Origin: Xylogone sp. PMI_703
Taxonomy: Eukaryota; Ascomycota; Leotiomycetes
Length of the DNA stretch: 64,000 nucleotides
Assembly: GCA_021399445.1 (NCBI GenBank)
Contig: JAJTUQ010000003.1
Location: 1,302,001-1,366,000, forward strand
Direction of reading: 5' to 3'
A model generated the notes under the pieces. It was not told the DNA's origin. It did not search any database and was given only the letters and a program-made list of their open reading frames with translations. The position numbers and the translations under genes are program-made. Positions 11,959-25,094 of this stretch are shown piece by piece (the first letter of the stretch is position 1; the number at the start of each line of letters is the position of its first letter).

Positions 11959-14059
11959 GTTTTGCACTTCTGCGAAGAGAGTCAAAACATCAATCGGCAA
12001 GTATGAAAGATTAAACGACGCTACTGCCGCTTCTGTTCATATTTTCATATTCAACAAAATACTTTGTATATACGCACATGTTGGAAAGCCTGGATGTTTT
12101 CATCTTGTACATAGCCTAAATATAACGCTGATTAAAAAAAGTTCAGCAGACATTGAATGAAATGTAGAATGAGTATTTGGTGTACATCTAGATGCTAGGC
12201 TAGTAACCATGGCTGGATGATGATAATAATAATAAGATTGAGATGCTAAGTAAGCATGGGAATAGTAGTAAAATGTAAACTCAATTTTACACTCAAGGGT
12301 CTAAAATCGTGGAACAGAAGAAGTACAGAAAGCTTAAAGAATATGAGGCTGGGCCAGTGATTGGATTATAGTTTCTCGTTTTGCATTAACCGATTATTTT
12401 GAACTCATTTTGCGCTCAAATTTGATCTATTCGCCGTTTGCTAAGACAGCTTGGGTCGGTGAATTGATTCGAGGGGCAAGTTTTGAGCTAAACTTTGATT
12501 TCTCTTTATCTTCATTTTAGACACACACGGAGTTATGCGACTATTAAAATCATTGGAAGATATATCCACAGCAAAAATTGCAAGAGACCCTGACGTTCAG
12601 TGCGTCGTCTACAGCCCTGCAAAAGTCGTGCTACCACGTGCTATCGGTGGAGTGCCACTTCAGCTAGTGCACCATATGACAAGGGCTCATTGGCTGGTAC
12701 TGAACCATAAAACGGGGGCTAATTTATAGTTGATGAACTGGTGCCGAGGGTTAATAACGATTTACCACCCACAGTCGTAGTGTCAAAGAGGCTGTATATC
12801 TAGTATATTTACTTACCTTACCAGCTATGGGTTGGACCTTGGATTCCTAGTATATTAATGTCATTAACTTGCAACTCAATTCTATATATAAATCATGACA
12901 TTAAAATTCTATTCCAGCACAGTTACAGCCATATGTGGCATGCCCATACCGTCCATCAATGACACTAGGACTTCTGCTGCTGCTGATGCTGGCCGGCCTG
13001 TAACTTGTTCAATTATATATTAATACAAATATATATATTCTTCGATATAAATTTAAGCGTGTGAACGGGAGCTCTGTCTGGGGCTCTTTCTTCAATCTGC
13101 TTCGGAAATGCTTGATACTGTATTCCTCTGGATGTATGCAGATTAATGCTTGGCGAGGCTAAACGAGATTTATGCGAGGTTAAACGAGCTAAACGATCTG
13201 GGGATCTGATAGGATGGACAGAGAACAGCCAATTAAACGTGGCACAATTGTAGACGAAGCGTCTCAAGCTGAGGAAGCTGGCAACTCTCAATCCTCGCCG
13301 GGCACAAGCCGCGGCCGCGGTAGCCGCCGAGACTGCGTTGGCTACGTTTCACTGCGGTCAACAGCTCAGGTAATGGAGAAAGTGATTTGACTCAGTCAGC
13401 TCAAATAACGTATACTCCTTGCTGATGATTCCATAAATAGCCTTCTTAGATGCATTTGCCGAGTACCATCAAAAGTGTTCTGACCCTTCTATGTATCAAT
13501 AGCATCTAGGCTGGTATAGTGCCGGTAACCGTTGGTCAGTACCACTGGAGCTAGACTAGTTATACTCGGTATTCGATGGCCAAAAGCATGGGCTTAAAGT
13601 TTCAGTATATTGTTGACGTCTTATAACTTATTATTAATCCAGCTAGTATTACAAACAATAACCACAAAATTCCAACGATACAGTGCAAGCCAACTCTGAC
13701 CCACCGCACCAATATTTTCGTCGGGACACAGCTCCAATTGTGCCATTAGCAAAAGAATTGATCAAACTAACTATACTAGGGTGTAATTATAGTACAATAT
13801 AGTGGAGACTACACCATGTGCTAGCGGAAATAACTGCTCTCGCGTAACAGCGACTATGCTTAATATGGCTATACAGATTTCAGGTCTTAATTTAGAGCCT
13901 TCATGCGCACCCTAGGTATTCTAACAACTCCAAATCAAACACTGGCAAACCGTCAAACTCCTTTCCTCGTGGTAACATTTGGAATATCGGCTGGCAGTTA
14001 TCAAAAGCCAAAAAAATTTCTATGTCCCACATCCACACATCTTCGATTGAAAGGAGGGG
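11959..14059. other. Intergenic, AT-rich, no supported gene
   Basis: This 2.1-kb stretch is AT-rich with a short CTG-rich run near 12970-12990 and an imperfect local repeat of a GAGGCTAAACGA-like unit near 13157-13198. No open frame resembles a protein family. Confidence 0.45.
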
Positions 14060-14725
14060 TTAGAGCATATTCGAAGTGATAGATGCCACAAGTGCCGTGA
14101 ACAGCATAGCTCGCAATGCGAAATTAAGAACGGAACTGCTGCTTGCTCCACTGGGACTAGGGGTAACTGCTGATGTGGTCGATGTTGTTGTTCCTGTTGC
14201 TATGACCTGTCCGACGTGGCTGGTAGCTGAGACTGAGGGGATGAGAAAGACTGTGGACGGCGCTGGTGGAGACGATATGGACGAGCTAGCTGCATCGTCT
14301 ATGGTAGAATTTATGAGACGAAAAATTGCGGATCTCGGCGAAATATATTGACTTCCCACATCCATCACGAGCCTATACTGCCCCTCTGGAACAGTAGTGT
14401 TGGGAATGATATTCAACGACATTAACCCGACACCATCATATGGAGGATACCAATAGGCGGGTCCTGAAATGACATAGGATGTGGTGCTGTTTGCGCTGAG
14501 CAGAGAGAGACTCTCGTACTTCAAAAGACTGCTGTCCGTATAATTCCAACCGACTCCGATAGTGAAACCTTCATCCTGGATACTGCCCGCTTCGGGAGTG
14601 ATAATAGTAACATTCGAGCTCTGTAATTGTGAGATTCGACTCATCTGAGAATACTCATGCACTACATCAAGAACGCGGCCTTTGGCAAGCGCTGAATCGT
14701 GAATTGCAGGAAGAACGGCGGACAT
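14060..14725 (-). CDS. KRE9/KNH-like Ser/Thr-rich cell-surface protein, probably GPI-anchored
   Basis: Single open frame of 221 residues. Residues about 38-135 contain the pattern NVTIITPEAGSIQDEGFTIG followed by VGWNYTDSS, SLLSANSTTSY, then PEGQYRLVMDVGS, which is the Ig-like Kre9/Knh1 domain layout found in yeast cell-wall glucan assembly proteins and many fungal GPI proteins. A Ser/Thr/Pro-rich stretch follows (residues 140-200) and the protein ends in a hydrophobic tail (FALRAMLFTALVASITSNML) after small residues, consistent with a GPI signal. The N-terminus (MSAVLPAIHDSALAKGR) is not a convincing signal peptide, so the first exon may be wrong or missing. The likely TATA element lies about 145 bases upstream. 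Confidence 0.65.
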   Translation of the reverse strand: MSAVLPAIHDSALAKGRVLDVVHEYSQMSRISQLQSSNVTIITPEAGSIQDEGFTIGVGWNYTDSSLLKYESLSLLSANSTTSYVISGPAYWYPPYDGVGLMSLNIIPNTTVPEGQYRLVMDVGSQYISPRSAIFRLINSTIDDAASSSISSPPAPSTVFLIPSVSATSHVGQVIATGTTTSTTSAVTPSPSGASSSSVLNFALRAMLFTALVASITSNML

Positions 14726-14868
14726 ATTTGAAAGTGGTGAATATCAAGAACTCTAATACACAAATTTGAATTTCAAGAACAAGATAGAGGGTATCTGAAG
14801 AGTAGAATACAGTCTGTTGGATGTCGCATTAGACTTTGGTATCCTTGAAAACAATGGAAGGATGGGAG

Positions 14869-14879
14869 TATATATATAT
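14869..14879 (-). promoter_or_regulatory. TATA-like element for the KRE9-like gene
   Basis: A run of alternating TA bases on the minus strand about 145 bases upstream of the start at 14725. Position fits a core promoter with a leader of about 110 nt. No other gene reads leftward from here. Confidence 0.4.
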
Positions 14880-15562
14880 CCACGAAAGTCTGCATTAAGG
14901 ATCGCTCATAGCTTTAATCTTAATATTAAAGCACTAACCATCCATAACACAAGCTTTACGAGGTCTAGCTATTTCAGTCAGCTTACCGCTCCTTTCACGG
15001 TGTATTATGGTAGTGAACCTGACTGGTCTGAGACCCAATAGCAGCTCTTTATTTTTGGTTCATAACACAACGATCTGCTGCCATAGGGTCCCAGGATCTG
15101 CCGAAAATGTGCTATTCACGTTCATGTACGAGCGAGTGAGACTAGGGTAGTTGGTTGCGTGGCGGCCACATATAACCTGTCTCATCTGCATTGATTCTCT
15201 TGACTTGTTAGCGAAGAATAACACAAGTTACTCAAATTTTGGGTCAGTGTCAGTGGGTTTTTATATGTAACGACGAGTAAGGTATTTTCATTAATTAGTA
15301 TCTCTTCTTTACTATTGTATATTCCTGGATCCAGGAACGACTACTAGTATGATGATATTTATGCCTCTGTATACGCCCCTATCTTGCGACATATTATTAG
15401 ACAGCTTAGGGTCACAGACCACAAATCTTACATCTGACTATTAAATTCCCTTCCAGGTAAACAGTACCCGTTTGGTTAATACAATCTACTGCTTATTCTA
15501 CAAACCGATAGCCATGCGAATTCTAAGATTTAACAGGACTAGTAGCATCTGTCTGTAGATTG
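14880..15562. other. Intergenic, nothing recognised
   Basis: Sequence between the upstream side of the KRE9-like gene and the stop of the giant DUF3638 gene. It is AT-rich and has no supported open frame; it holds the 3' end of the giant gene. Confidence 0.45.
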
Positions 15563-18500
15563 TTAGGCCTCCTCATGTAAAGGCTCTACTTTCGTATCTT
15601 CTTCCACTCGATGAAAGAATGGATGATTTACTGTCAAAGACTTTGCTTGGCATACATAGCCCATTGGTGTGTGAACGAAATCTTGTCCCTTTCGTTTCAG
15701 CGACAGCCATTCCTGGAGGAACGTCAATGGTTTGCTTGTGAAACTCTGGCCTGAAGTTGCACCACCCTCCTCTTGAGATCCTAGATATAGGCATATATCA
15801 CTGTACTCATTGTATTCAAAATAGAGCCGTCCTGCAAATAAACCAAGCTCAACAGTGAGCCACTTTGGCGCTTCCCATCCCTGGGGGAGATTAGGTATGG
15901 CGAAATAATCGAGTTTGTTGAAGTGAAGCATTTTGCGTGTCACTGCGGCGGCATATGTGAGTAGATGTGTGGTTGGTTGCTTGGCGGTGCAGATAAGCGG
16001 AATCAGATGTTCTACCTCCTCTGGATTAACAATCAGAGCTGCATTTGACGCTGAGCTCCAGAGAATCCAGTTTACTTGACGCTATACACAGAGTTAGACT
16101 TCCCTTAAACAGTAGTAGATCGGAGTTGGCGGCTTCCCTGAAAATTATCACGAAGGCGAGCCGATGAAAGGCTCAAAGTTCTGGTAAATTCTGTCGAAAC
16201 ATATAACTTAGAAGCTGTTGCATCGCTCTTGATCCCATATTTTTGGCCTAGGTTAGTACGCCGAACAGCTACGAGCCACTCTTCATAAGCTGCAGAATCC
16301 ACGGCCAGTCTTCCAGTATTAACGAAGATGACAATATCCTTATGAAGTCCTCGGAATGATAGCGGGGAGTAGTGAACGGGCTTTTGTACTTCACGAATGG
16401 CCTCCACCTCAAAAGCAACCTCCCTTTCCTGTTCAACTTCTTGTAGGGCAGAGCTATGAACGGCATTACCAGTGTCTTGGAAGGCTTTCCGCCGAATCTC
16501 AAGCTCCTTCGTAAATTGAACGAGTTTCGGAGACGTTGGGAGTTCACTAGCAATGAACTTTGATTTCGACTTTGTCCTGGGCTGATATAGCTGCTGCAGA
16601 GTCTGTTGCTCTTTCTGCTTTAAAACGCCTAGATATGCACTCCGTTGCTCGCTGTCTACAAGGAAATCCGGGTTATCAATAGCAGCTTGCATACGACGAC
16701 AGAAGTCACTGCCCTGAGAGTAGTATAAAGGCTGAAGCTGCTCAATGCCTTCACAAGTCTGCTCTAAAATCCAACGGATCACATCGTGTGAGTCGATTGC
16801 ATCTCTATTGGTCTTCTTGCGAAGATGTAGAATACTTTGGTGGACCTCGGGAGGAGCAAAGAATATAACAGCTTGTGATGTTCCTAATTGTCGCAGTCTC
16901 ATAGCAGCTAAATTTTCGTTAATCGTACTCCGGAAGTAGATCCTGTTCTCTAATCTTACCTTGCACTGTCTGATCCTTTGTCTGACCAAGACCCAATGTC
17001 AGAGCGCCACGAGCATTTGGGGGCATCTTTAAGTCAGTACCCCGTGTATGAGCTTCATCTAGATAGACTAAACAGCCATCCAAGTTCTCCGCGAACGGAG
17101 ACGCTAAAAGAGGGACCTCATGGCCTTGTCGATAGTGAACCATAGGTTTATTGTTAGCATCAAAATACACAGCCGCTTGTGCTTTATGATCTACTGTAAG
17201 CCATGTTGCAGCTAAATTGACGTTGTCCATCTCCAATATTTGGGCTCCCGCATCTATAAGAACGCGAATACCCATAGCACACATCTTCCGTAGCAGGTCA
17301 AGCTCAGAAAGATGCCTCCCATAACGGTCCGCAGCAAGGACATATGATCGACTTCGATTTTGTAGTAAGTATGTCAAAACCTCGGCATTGGTGTGGGAGA
17401 GTTCAGGCAAGTCCTCCTGTTTAATGTTCAAGGGCAACATTGTTCTATTATCATTAGTACCACTAAAACCTGTAGTCAAAGATGTGTGCGTTATAACCTT
17501 CGACTTAGGCGAATGTGGTGGTTCTGTCGAGAAAAGCGGAATATCCCAGCCTGATGCTTGCAATTTCATATGGAACTGTTTAGCGTATCTTGGGAATACA
17601 AAGTTGTTCATGAAGTAGTCAATAACAATCATACTGTGACGAGCATGCTGCCAGATCTCGTTCAGCTGTGCGTCGTCATCGGCGTTAATAGCATTCCACT
17701 CTCGCAATGAGTCAGGAAGGTATCTTAGGTCGTGCGTCCACCGATCATACTCCCGAGATGGGTCGTCAGACTTCAAAACATGCTTGAGGCTCTGCTGTAG
17801 TTGAGAGAGAGTCAGGCCGCCATAATAAAATGAGAGGCATGTGAATAGGATCGCCACATCGGGATGGCCCCATTCCGCCTGTTCAGAGGGGACTCCTTTA
17901 GCATGGAAAGGGACCGCTAGGGGGTCTCGATCCGGATGAAGACCATACTGAACATTCCACCTTTTCTTTAAGGTTAGAAGTAAGATGCGGTGGACTAGCA
18001 GACCCCGAAGAAGATGGATGTTACACCTTGCGACCTTATTGTCTGCATACATTTCATGTATCCTATCAGTAATACTCTGCTGAACTTTGGCTTCTGAAAT
18101 ATATTTCTTAATCATCAACGAGTCGGATCTTAGGCAGTCTCTAGTAGGAAGGATTGCGGTTCGACCGTAACAGATATCGTCGACTAGCCTCGTCAGGAGA
18201 GCATCTTCGACATCCTTTCTTAAGAAATACACTATGGGAAATCCACCTTGATATCTTGGAACAACCTCAATACTTTGATAGAATTCACATTGTAGATTCC
18301 ATAAATGACCTTCAACTAGTTTCAATAAGGATTCGATGGTGTTCCAGCGATGAGGGTGGCCATCCACTACGGTGTTGGATCCGGAAGGATATATCAACTG
18401 GGTACGAACAGCCAATGTGAAATCGCTTTCATCAAGCACATCTCTGCAAATACGTTGCAACCAGGCTTCGACCTTGAGCATTAACTTTGCTTCGGGCATC

Positions 18501-21500
18501 CGTTCATCCAGCATTCTCTGTCTTCCACTCAAGTTGAAAGACAAAAGATGTTCCGGGAGAGCTAGTATAACACTGGAGGATTTAAATACCTCATGATGGA
18601 TGTTGTAGAAGGACTTAATCGTCTCAGCATTGGTAGATGTTTTTCTCGAGAACGGAACATGCCTCACTTCTCGGCCTAGCAGACCCCCAAGGCGAGCCTG
18701 TAGCAGCTGAGCAGTTTGCAAAAGTAGCGGCTTGGGAACAATGAGCCTCATTAAATTTTTTGTGTCCGCTAATATGGCAGCTACCATAGGCATGATACAT
18801 GACGTTTTGCCCTGTCCCATATTCATCTGGAGAACTGAATTTGAATTGGAGTCTGGGCAGATGGTCGCTCTTGCAACCACAACTTGGTCATGTCGGATAA
18901 GGATATTTGCATCAATCTCTAGAAGCAACCAATCGGTATACTCTAAAGGTTGCCAATTCTTATGGCCGACATTTTTCAGTTCCTCAAACAGTTCTCGCGT
19001 ATGGTTTTTCTTGTCAGCATCCTCCATTCTCATGAGGCGTTGTAAAACTGTCACAGAAACAGCGTATGCTACAATGCTTTCTTTCATGCCACTCCCAAAA
19101 TTATAAGCAGAAATAGACCGCAATTTCTCGAGTAGTGTTATTGTTGTTACGCAAGGCCACAATCCACCCATTCTTAGCCACTCAGAACGACGATTTCCTT
19201 TTCCGAGTGCCTCACAGATCTGATTGAATTGGTCGTTGGCGGCGCGCTGCGCAATAGAAATCTCTACAGATAGCATATCCGAGTCGATTGAGCCTATATA
19301 TTTCTCTGGAGGGCGTTTTAACTGCTTTAAAGACTCTAGACTTTGTTTCAAGTCGTGGGCATACTGTTGACGCACGTTTGATTGCGATTTTGCAATACCA
19401 TCGATGATATCATGTAGCTCCTCTATTTGACTAGAGTTCATTGATGATGTGTCATTTCCTCGAGGCTGCTGTAGGCAGATCTGGTTCAACTCGGTTCCTC
19501 TGGATTCCGCGCTGTCTAACATGTCAGGGCCCCTACGGCTCAACAGATCTGTCCAGGTTGGAAATTCGACCCTAAGAAAAGGAATTGGAGAGACATCGTG
19601 ACGGTCCAAGACATCTGGGAGGGGTGGTCCATTGTAGTTATCCAATCGATGTTTGTCTAGAATAACTTGCACCTGATCGATATGTTTAGAGAGTTCTAAG
19701 TTATAGCATAACCGCACCCATTCAGGAAGGATGATGTCTAAAGCTTTCCTGGTATCGACTAAGATGGATCTTTGAAAGCCTGCAAGACTTAATTCTGGAG
19801 AAGGCCACTGACTCAATAGAAATTGCGCAAAAGACTTGCAATCATCTTCTGCTTGGCGTTCATAAGCACGCTCGGCTGCTTCAGCCTTCTTACGTTCCTT
19901 TGGGCTGAGACTGAATTCAAGATTCTGTCGATCATCCATAGGATAAGGAATACAACAGTGCTTAAGTAATTGAAGAAGATAGTCCGTATGCGGAATCTGG
20001 TTCCGACGAAACTGGACATACAATGGCCATTTCGGAAATTCGAGAACCTTCAGTTCACTAAGAACGGAAAATGCTATCAGGGTTCGAATAATATCCATAT
20101 TAATGTCATGGCGGTATGACATGATAGCGAATAGGAACATGAGCCGATATTTATCTTTAAACGTCGAGAATCGACAAAGATTGACAAGTGAACCCCATTC
20201 AAGAGCTAGTTGAGTGGAGAGTCTGTCGCTGAGAAGGACTTTATCAAAAATCCGATCATAACCCCCTATATTAGGCCAGTCCTGTAATACTGCTGCAAGG
20301 TTCGCCATAGTGGGCATCTTCGACGCCCAATTACGAATGAGATATGTAGTCTCAATGACATTAGAGCGCTCAACGCTGAGAAGACGGCGGTCTCGCGCAA
20401 TGTACGAAGTGTCTAAAGTTTCGGGATAACCGTCGGATTCTGGCTCTAACCGGAAGAATTTACGTCGCCTTGAATAGCTGCGATTCAATAAGTGTGGATC
20501 ACCTGCAGATTCAAGTGACGCTAATCCAGTGTTTTGAGATGCGAAAACTGACAGCTGATCTGACTTTCTATAAATCGTTTCTATGGCTCCTCGCAGTCCA
20601 TCATGTTGTATTGTGCTTGTCAGTTCAGGATCCCAGGAGATTTTCTGCATGAACTTGGCGTCTTTTGGGTAGTACTCTCTCTTGGGAGTGAGGCGGCTTA
20701 TTGATATCAAACTTTGGCGAGGACTAAGTGGCGTCCATGGTTGACAGTATCCAGACCGAAGGCAGTGCAAGGCCTGTTCACTTCCGGTACGTTTGGTTAA
20801 AGGGTCTGGAATGGCAAAAGATGTGTAAGCATGTAACTGTGCTTTGAGATACAGCAATCGCAGCTCAGCAGGACACTCAAGGCGCCCAAGGATATCATTA
20901 ATTGCGAACCTGCCGTAACCGCCGTCATTTTCCACGCGCACCATAACGTGAATTCCATTCCGTTTGTACCTTATCTGGCCCATTGGTACTATGATACTAC
21001 GACGACGCTGATTGATAGAGTCTCGCAAGACGAGTTTGCTGTTTAACCCATACCACGTTCCGGCATCCTGGTCCGGATCAATCTCACATTGCAACTCAGG
21101 AGATTCCAGGAGATTTCGCTCATTTACAGAAAAAGAGAGTTCAAGCCGGCGCAGCTCGACTTTCAAACGCCCCTTAGCTGGTTGGTATACTGTTATTTGC
21201 GGACGATACTCAAATCCCTCAAAGATGCGTGCTACCCTTTTATATAGCATACTATGTGGATCGATCAAGGAACTCGTACGACGTTGAGCTTGGCGAGTAT
21301 TCACATCAAGAAGCCAATTACTTTGCATAGACTTCCAGATATTTGTCTGCTTACGGATCTCAATAATTCCAGTATTAAGATCCATCCAGTGAACACAATT
21401 CTCGATCAGGAAACCCGGTAAGTCAGCATTTGATAATACGCCGAAGATTTCTGGTGGAATCAGCTCCAGAGTTGAGCTACCTTTCAGCGCTCTTACTACG

Positions 21501-24500
21501 AGACTACCCTGACGAAAGCCGATATGTATCTGATACCCGTACATATCAATCGCTAGCATATAGCTCATCCCAGGCATTGTTGAGGGATACGTTAAGAGGG
21601 CCTGATCGCCAAAAAGCTGCTTTAACACTACAGAATTCCGGTGCTCAGGTGGCAGCTTACCCAAGGGCTGGCCATTTATAAGTAAATGGCCATCAAGTAT
21701 ATGGTAGTGTATGCTGTACGGCAATCTTCCCTGCATCTCCTCAACATTTGACTGAATCCACCACTCATTTGGATACGAAAAGAAAAACGTTTTACAGTGC
21801 CTTGTAGAGCTTCCATCGGGTTCTGGCCAGATCAATCCTATGGCTGACATAAAGATCTCAGGTCTGGCCTTGAGAAGCTGCCGAAGCGCAAAGCGTATCC
21901 GATAGACCAACTTATTGTCATGTATCAAGGCGCTCCGTAAATTCAGGGGCAGTTCATCAGGACTCCCATTCATATTCTCCTGCAAAGTAATTGAGGACAC
22001 CACGAATAATCGAACAGCGTCGGGGGACATGTCTGCACCGTCTTCCGCATCAATTGCATAGGTTTTTCTGCAAAGCAATGCGGACCATAACGCATATCGG
22101 GAGTATGTTCGAGCAGACTCAGCATTTGTAGCCCCATATATCTCTCTTCTCAGCAGACACATCCACTTGAAACATATCATACGTAATTTGTCAAGCATCT
22201 CGAAAGCAGCATCCTTAACTGTAGTAGTAGGTGCAACGGAACATATTCTAAGAACTAGAGTTACTAGCATCTGCATGCAGTGCGTCTCACGCCAATTCGA
22301 AGATATATTGTCAAGTCTAACGTCCAGCTGGTGTATCAACTGTCTACAGAAATTGTCGTCCTCGAATATTTTATGTATGACGCGAAGAGGATTTGTTCCA
22401 AACGCGGGGCCAGCGTGAGAGGAGAGGCGGCATATCAGTAAACTCACAGCCTCAGAGCTAAAATTGAGGTTTGAAGATCCAAGCTCGACCAGTATAGATG
22501 GCCAACGACGATATTTACCGGAGAATAAGGTTTGATAAGCCATGAATTCATGCACATTCAATCCTGTGGGACATCTAGTTTGAGATGCAATAATCTCGTA
22601 TGATGAAGGTCCATCAACATCAATCGAAAGATAGGGCGCAGATTGCAGAATTGAAAATGGAGAGTTGTCTGGGATGGCAATTTTGCAGTGGTGTGCAAAA
22701 GACGGTTTTTGCGCTTGTCGTGACGGCCACACTTTGGTAGGAACATCGTAATAGCCTAGTTTTAGTCCATTTGGGAGACAAACATTTTCTAGATCGACGG
22801 GAAAATAAACATGTTTGTAATGTGTCGTTAGAAATGATTTTGTAGTGGACGCCAGAGAGAAATGTCGTGGAGTTGACTGTATGTGCTGTTTGAGCTCGGA
22901 ATATTCATGGAGTAAGGTCCGGGGCTCGAGACCGGCTACTTGTTTCGACCGGGCTATTGTACCTAGGATTCTCCAAGTTGTATCCCGATAAGCTCCAAAT
23001 GCTTCAGGGCAATTTATTTCAAATACAACAGCTTTTCTTGTAACGAGATCGGATGGAAGTGGGTGTTCGTGAACCTTGATATTGATCCTCTTTGCTTTTC
23101 GCTGGAGAAAGCACTTTGTGCAGTTTTTGTCATCATGAATCCGAATAAGGGGCTGAAAATCGTCGCTTGTATAAACGCAGGCAGTTTTGGATATAGCCAT
23201 AGTAAGATCTTCATACTCTATACTCAGCCTCTTCCATTCGTATTCCTTTGTCTTACGGGCCCGCTCAGCTATAGTCTCGATACGCTCAAGGAGCTCTTGC
23301 ATTTCTATTGAGTCTTCTGATTCGTTAAAATACCGCTCAGCAAAACATCCCCTCGTAGGGTCGTCGAAGATAGTCATGGTGGAGCTACATGCCGCATTTC
23401 GGTTATGTAAATATGTTTGGATATTCTGTAGACGGCACATATCACGGAAGTTGGGGAGGTGTAAGACATCGAGGATTTCAGGCACAAACGCCGGATTATA
23501 GTCGTTCAATAGGTTGAAACTCTGGACTGCACACTGATCCATAGATACCCATAGCTCCATGACGGTCAAAATCATTACACTTTTTTGCTCCGGATCGTGA
23601 TCATATGAATCTCCTACAGCATCTAGATAGTTATCTATCTTTTGAGCAATCTTTATGCATTGGTAATCGAAGTCTGTTTCAAGAGCGACCGAAGCTCCAG
23701 CACCATGTTCCGTTTCTACTTCAATTTCAGAGAGCGAGAAGATACGGTTCATAAGGTTTCCGAATTGCCAGGTAGCCGCTGCGGTACTGATATAATCCAC
23801 AGGCAGTTGGTATGGTGTAAAGGAATGATCGGCGCGAAAGTTATATAGTGGCTGTGATAGCACTTGTTGTAGATATAAACCACTGTTGGGGAGCGAAAGA
23901 TACGTGTCTTTTGGATCTGCATATCGTGGGAGGTACTGAATAGGCTTTCGAATTGACTCTTTGAATCTGGACCATTCTAGCTCCACCGTCTCAGTCGCTG
24001 CCTGGGTTGCCTTTTGAAAGGTTGGTTCGAGCAAGGTAAACATCGACTCGTAGATACCGCGCATTGGAATGGAGGCTCTTTCCTTCTCCACTTCTAGCTT
24101 CACAATACGGCGGCACAGCTTTGCTTTCAGAAACATTATCTCCTCAGGATGGAGATGATCCAAAGCTATGACCAGTAGGTCTGAGAGAACAACACACATT
24201 AGGAACTTGTAGTAGACTCGCCCAGCTTCGTTCCCAAGCATAGTGCATAATAGTCGCTCAACACCAATACGAAGAACAAGCCACATCGGGCACCTTCGCC
24301 AGGGGTTTTCTGCGCCATCTGTCCAGCAAACATCGTCACTTATACGCTTGCACAGTTTTGTAATCGGATATGGACTCCCATTGACTTCGAGCAACGCCAC
24401 TAGAGCCTGCGTGATTAGAGAAGGATCAGTCGTGTCGCGGCTTTCAAACGCAAAGGATCCAGCCTTATGAGTATGTGCCGCAAACTGTTTGATTGATTCA

Positions 24501-25094
24501 GTACTGGCCTGTTGCAGGAAGGCGGCAAGCTCATCCTGAAATAAAGGGTTATTGAACTCTGATATCGGAATGGAAGCAGCAGATCCAGGGAACTCCCATT
24601 TAAGGGAACCCTCCGAAGAGAGCACCTTCTCGGAAAGAGGGGATGCTTCAAATGCCTCAAAGATAATGATGTCTTCTTGGCCACTAATAGTGAAGAGAGG
24701 TCAGGTATCTTCTCTCTGTGAGATCCCCATTTTCAAATGCTTACTCTTGGTGTCTTCGAATGAGTAGACCCGCATTCTGTTCCGCGATATGCAAGATCAA
24801 GAATTCTTTCCTTCCAAGCTTTCGAAACTCGGCAGCAAGGGCTGCACTCTCGAGCTTTCTACCAGCATTCAATGCTTTGCAGATACGCAATGCGTAGCAG
24901 ACAGCGTCGAATTGGTTGTATAAGTCATTACTTGTGAAGTCTCTCAAGGTGCGGCTAGCACTGTGGAGTAGGTTTATGAGGCCGCACTCGACTTGACTAA
25001 CTGAGTCGTCTTGTTTGCCTGGAAGCTGCGGAGGTAGCGCAACATGGTTGAACAATATCTTCGTTAATGAAGGTGAGGAGTCTGACGAAGTCAT
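15563..25094 (-). CDS. Giant DUF6606-DUF3638-DUF3645 protein, putative helicase/SecA-like ATPase
   Basis: Four exons, 25094-24745, 24683-16960, 16907-16152 and 16074-15563, give about 3,113 residues, normal for this fungal family of unknown function. The N-terminus (ILFNHVALPPQLPG, then IIIFEAFE joined over intron 1) is DUF6606. DUF3638 starts near residue 2030 and contains MGQGKT (2072-2077), IVPKPLLLQTAQLL and LDESD (2200-2204). Further on are TGFSGTNDNRT (about 2520), YLDEAHTRGTDLKMP (DEAH at 2659-2662) and AAMRLRQLG (2692-2700) across intron 2. These read like motifs I, II, III, V and VI of superfamily 2/SecA-type ATPases. The C-terminal WILWSSA, TRKMLHFN and GLFAGRLYFEYNEY blocks are family-conserved. 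Intron 3 has two possible acceptors; the 77-nt version used here keeps frame, while using the earlier TATAG would need a 29-nt intron. The 7.7-kb exon without a stop shows the gene is under selection. Confidence 0.88.

Noticed and set aside
16082..16110. A 29-nt intron between the third and fourth exons of the giant DUF3638 gene
   Set aside because: It is phase-correct but shorter than any credible spliceosomal intron; a 77-nt intron (16075-16151) also keeps the frame and spans a CTAAC branch site, so no frameshift needs to be assumed.
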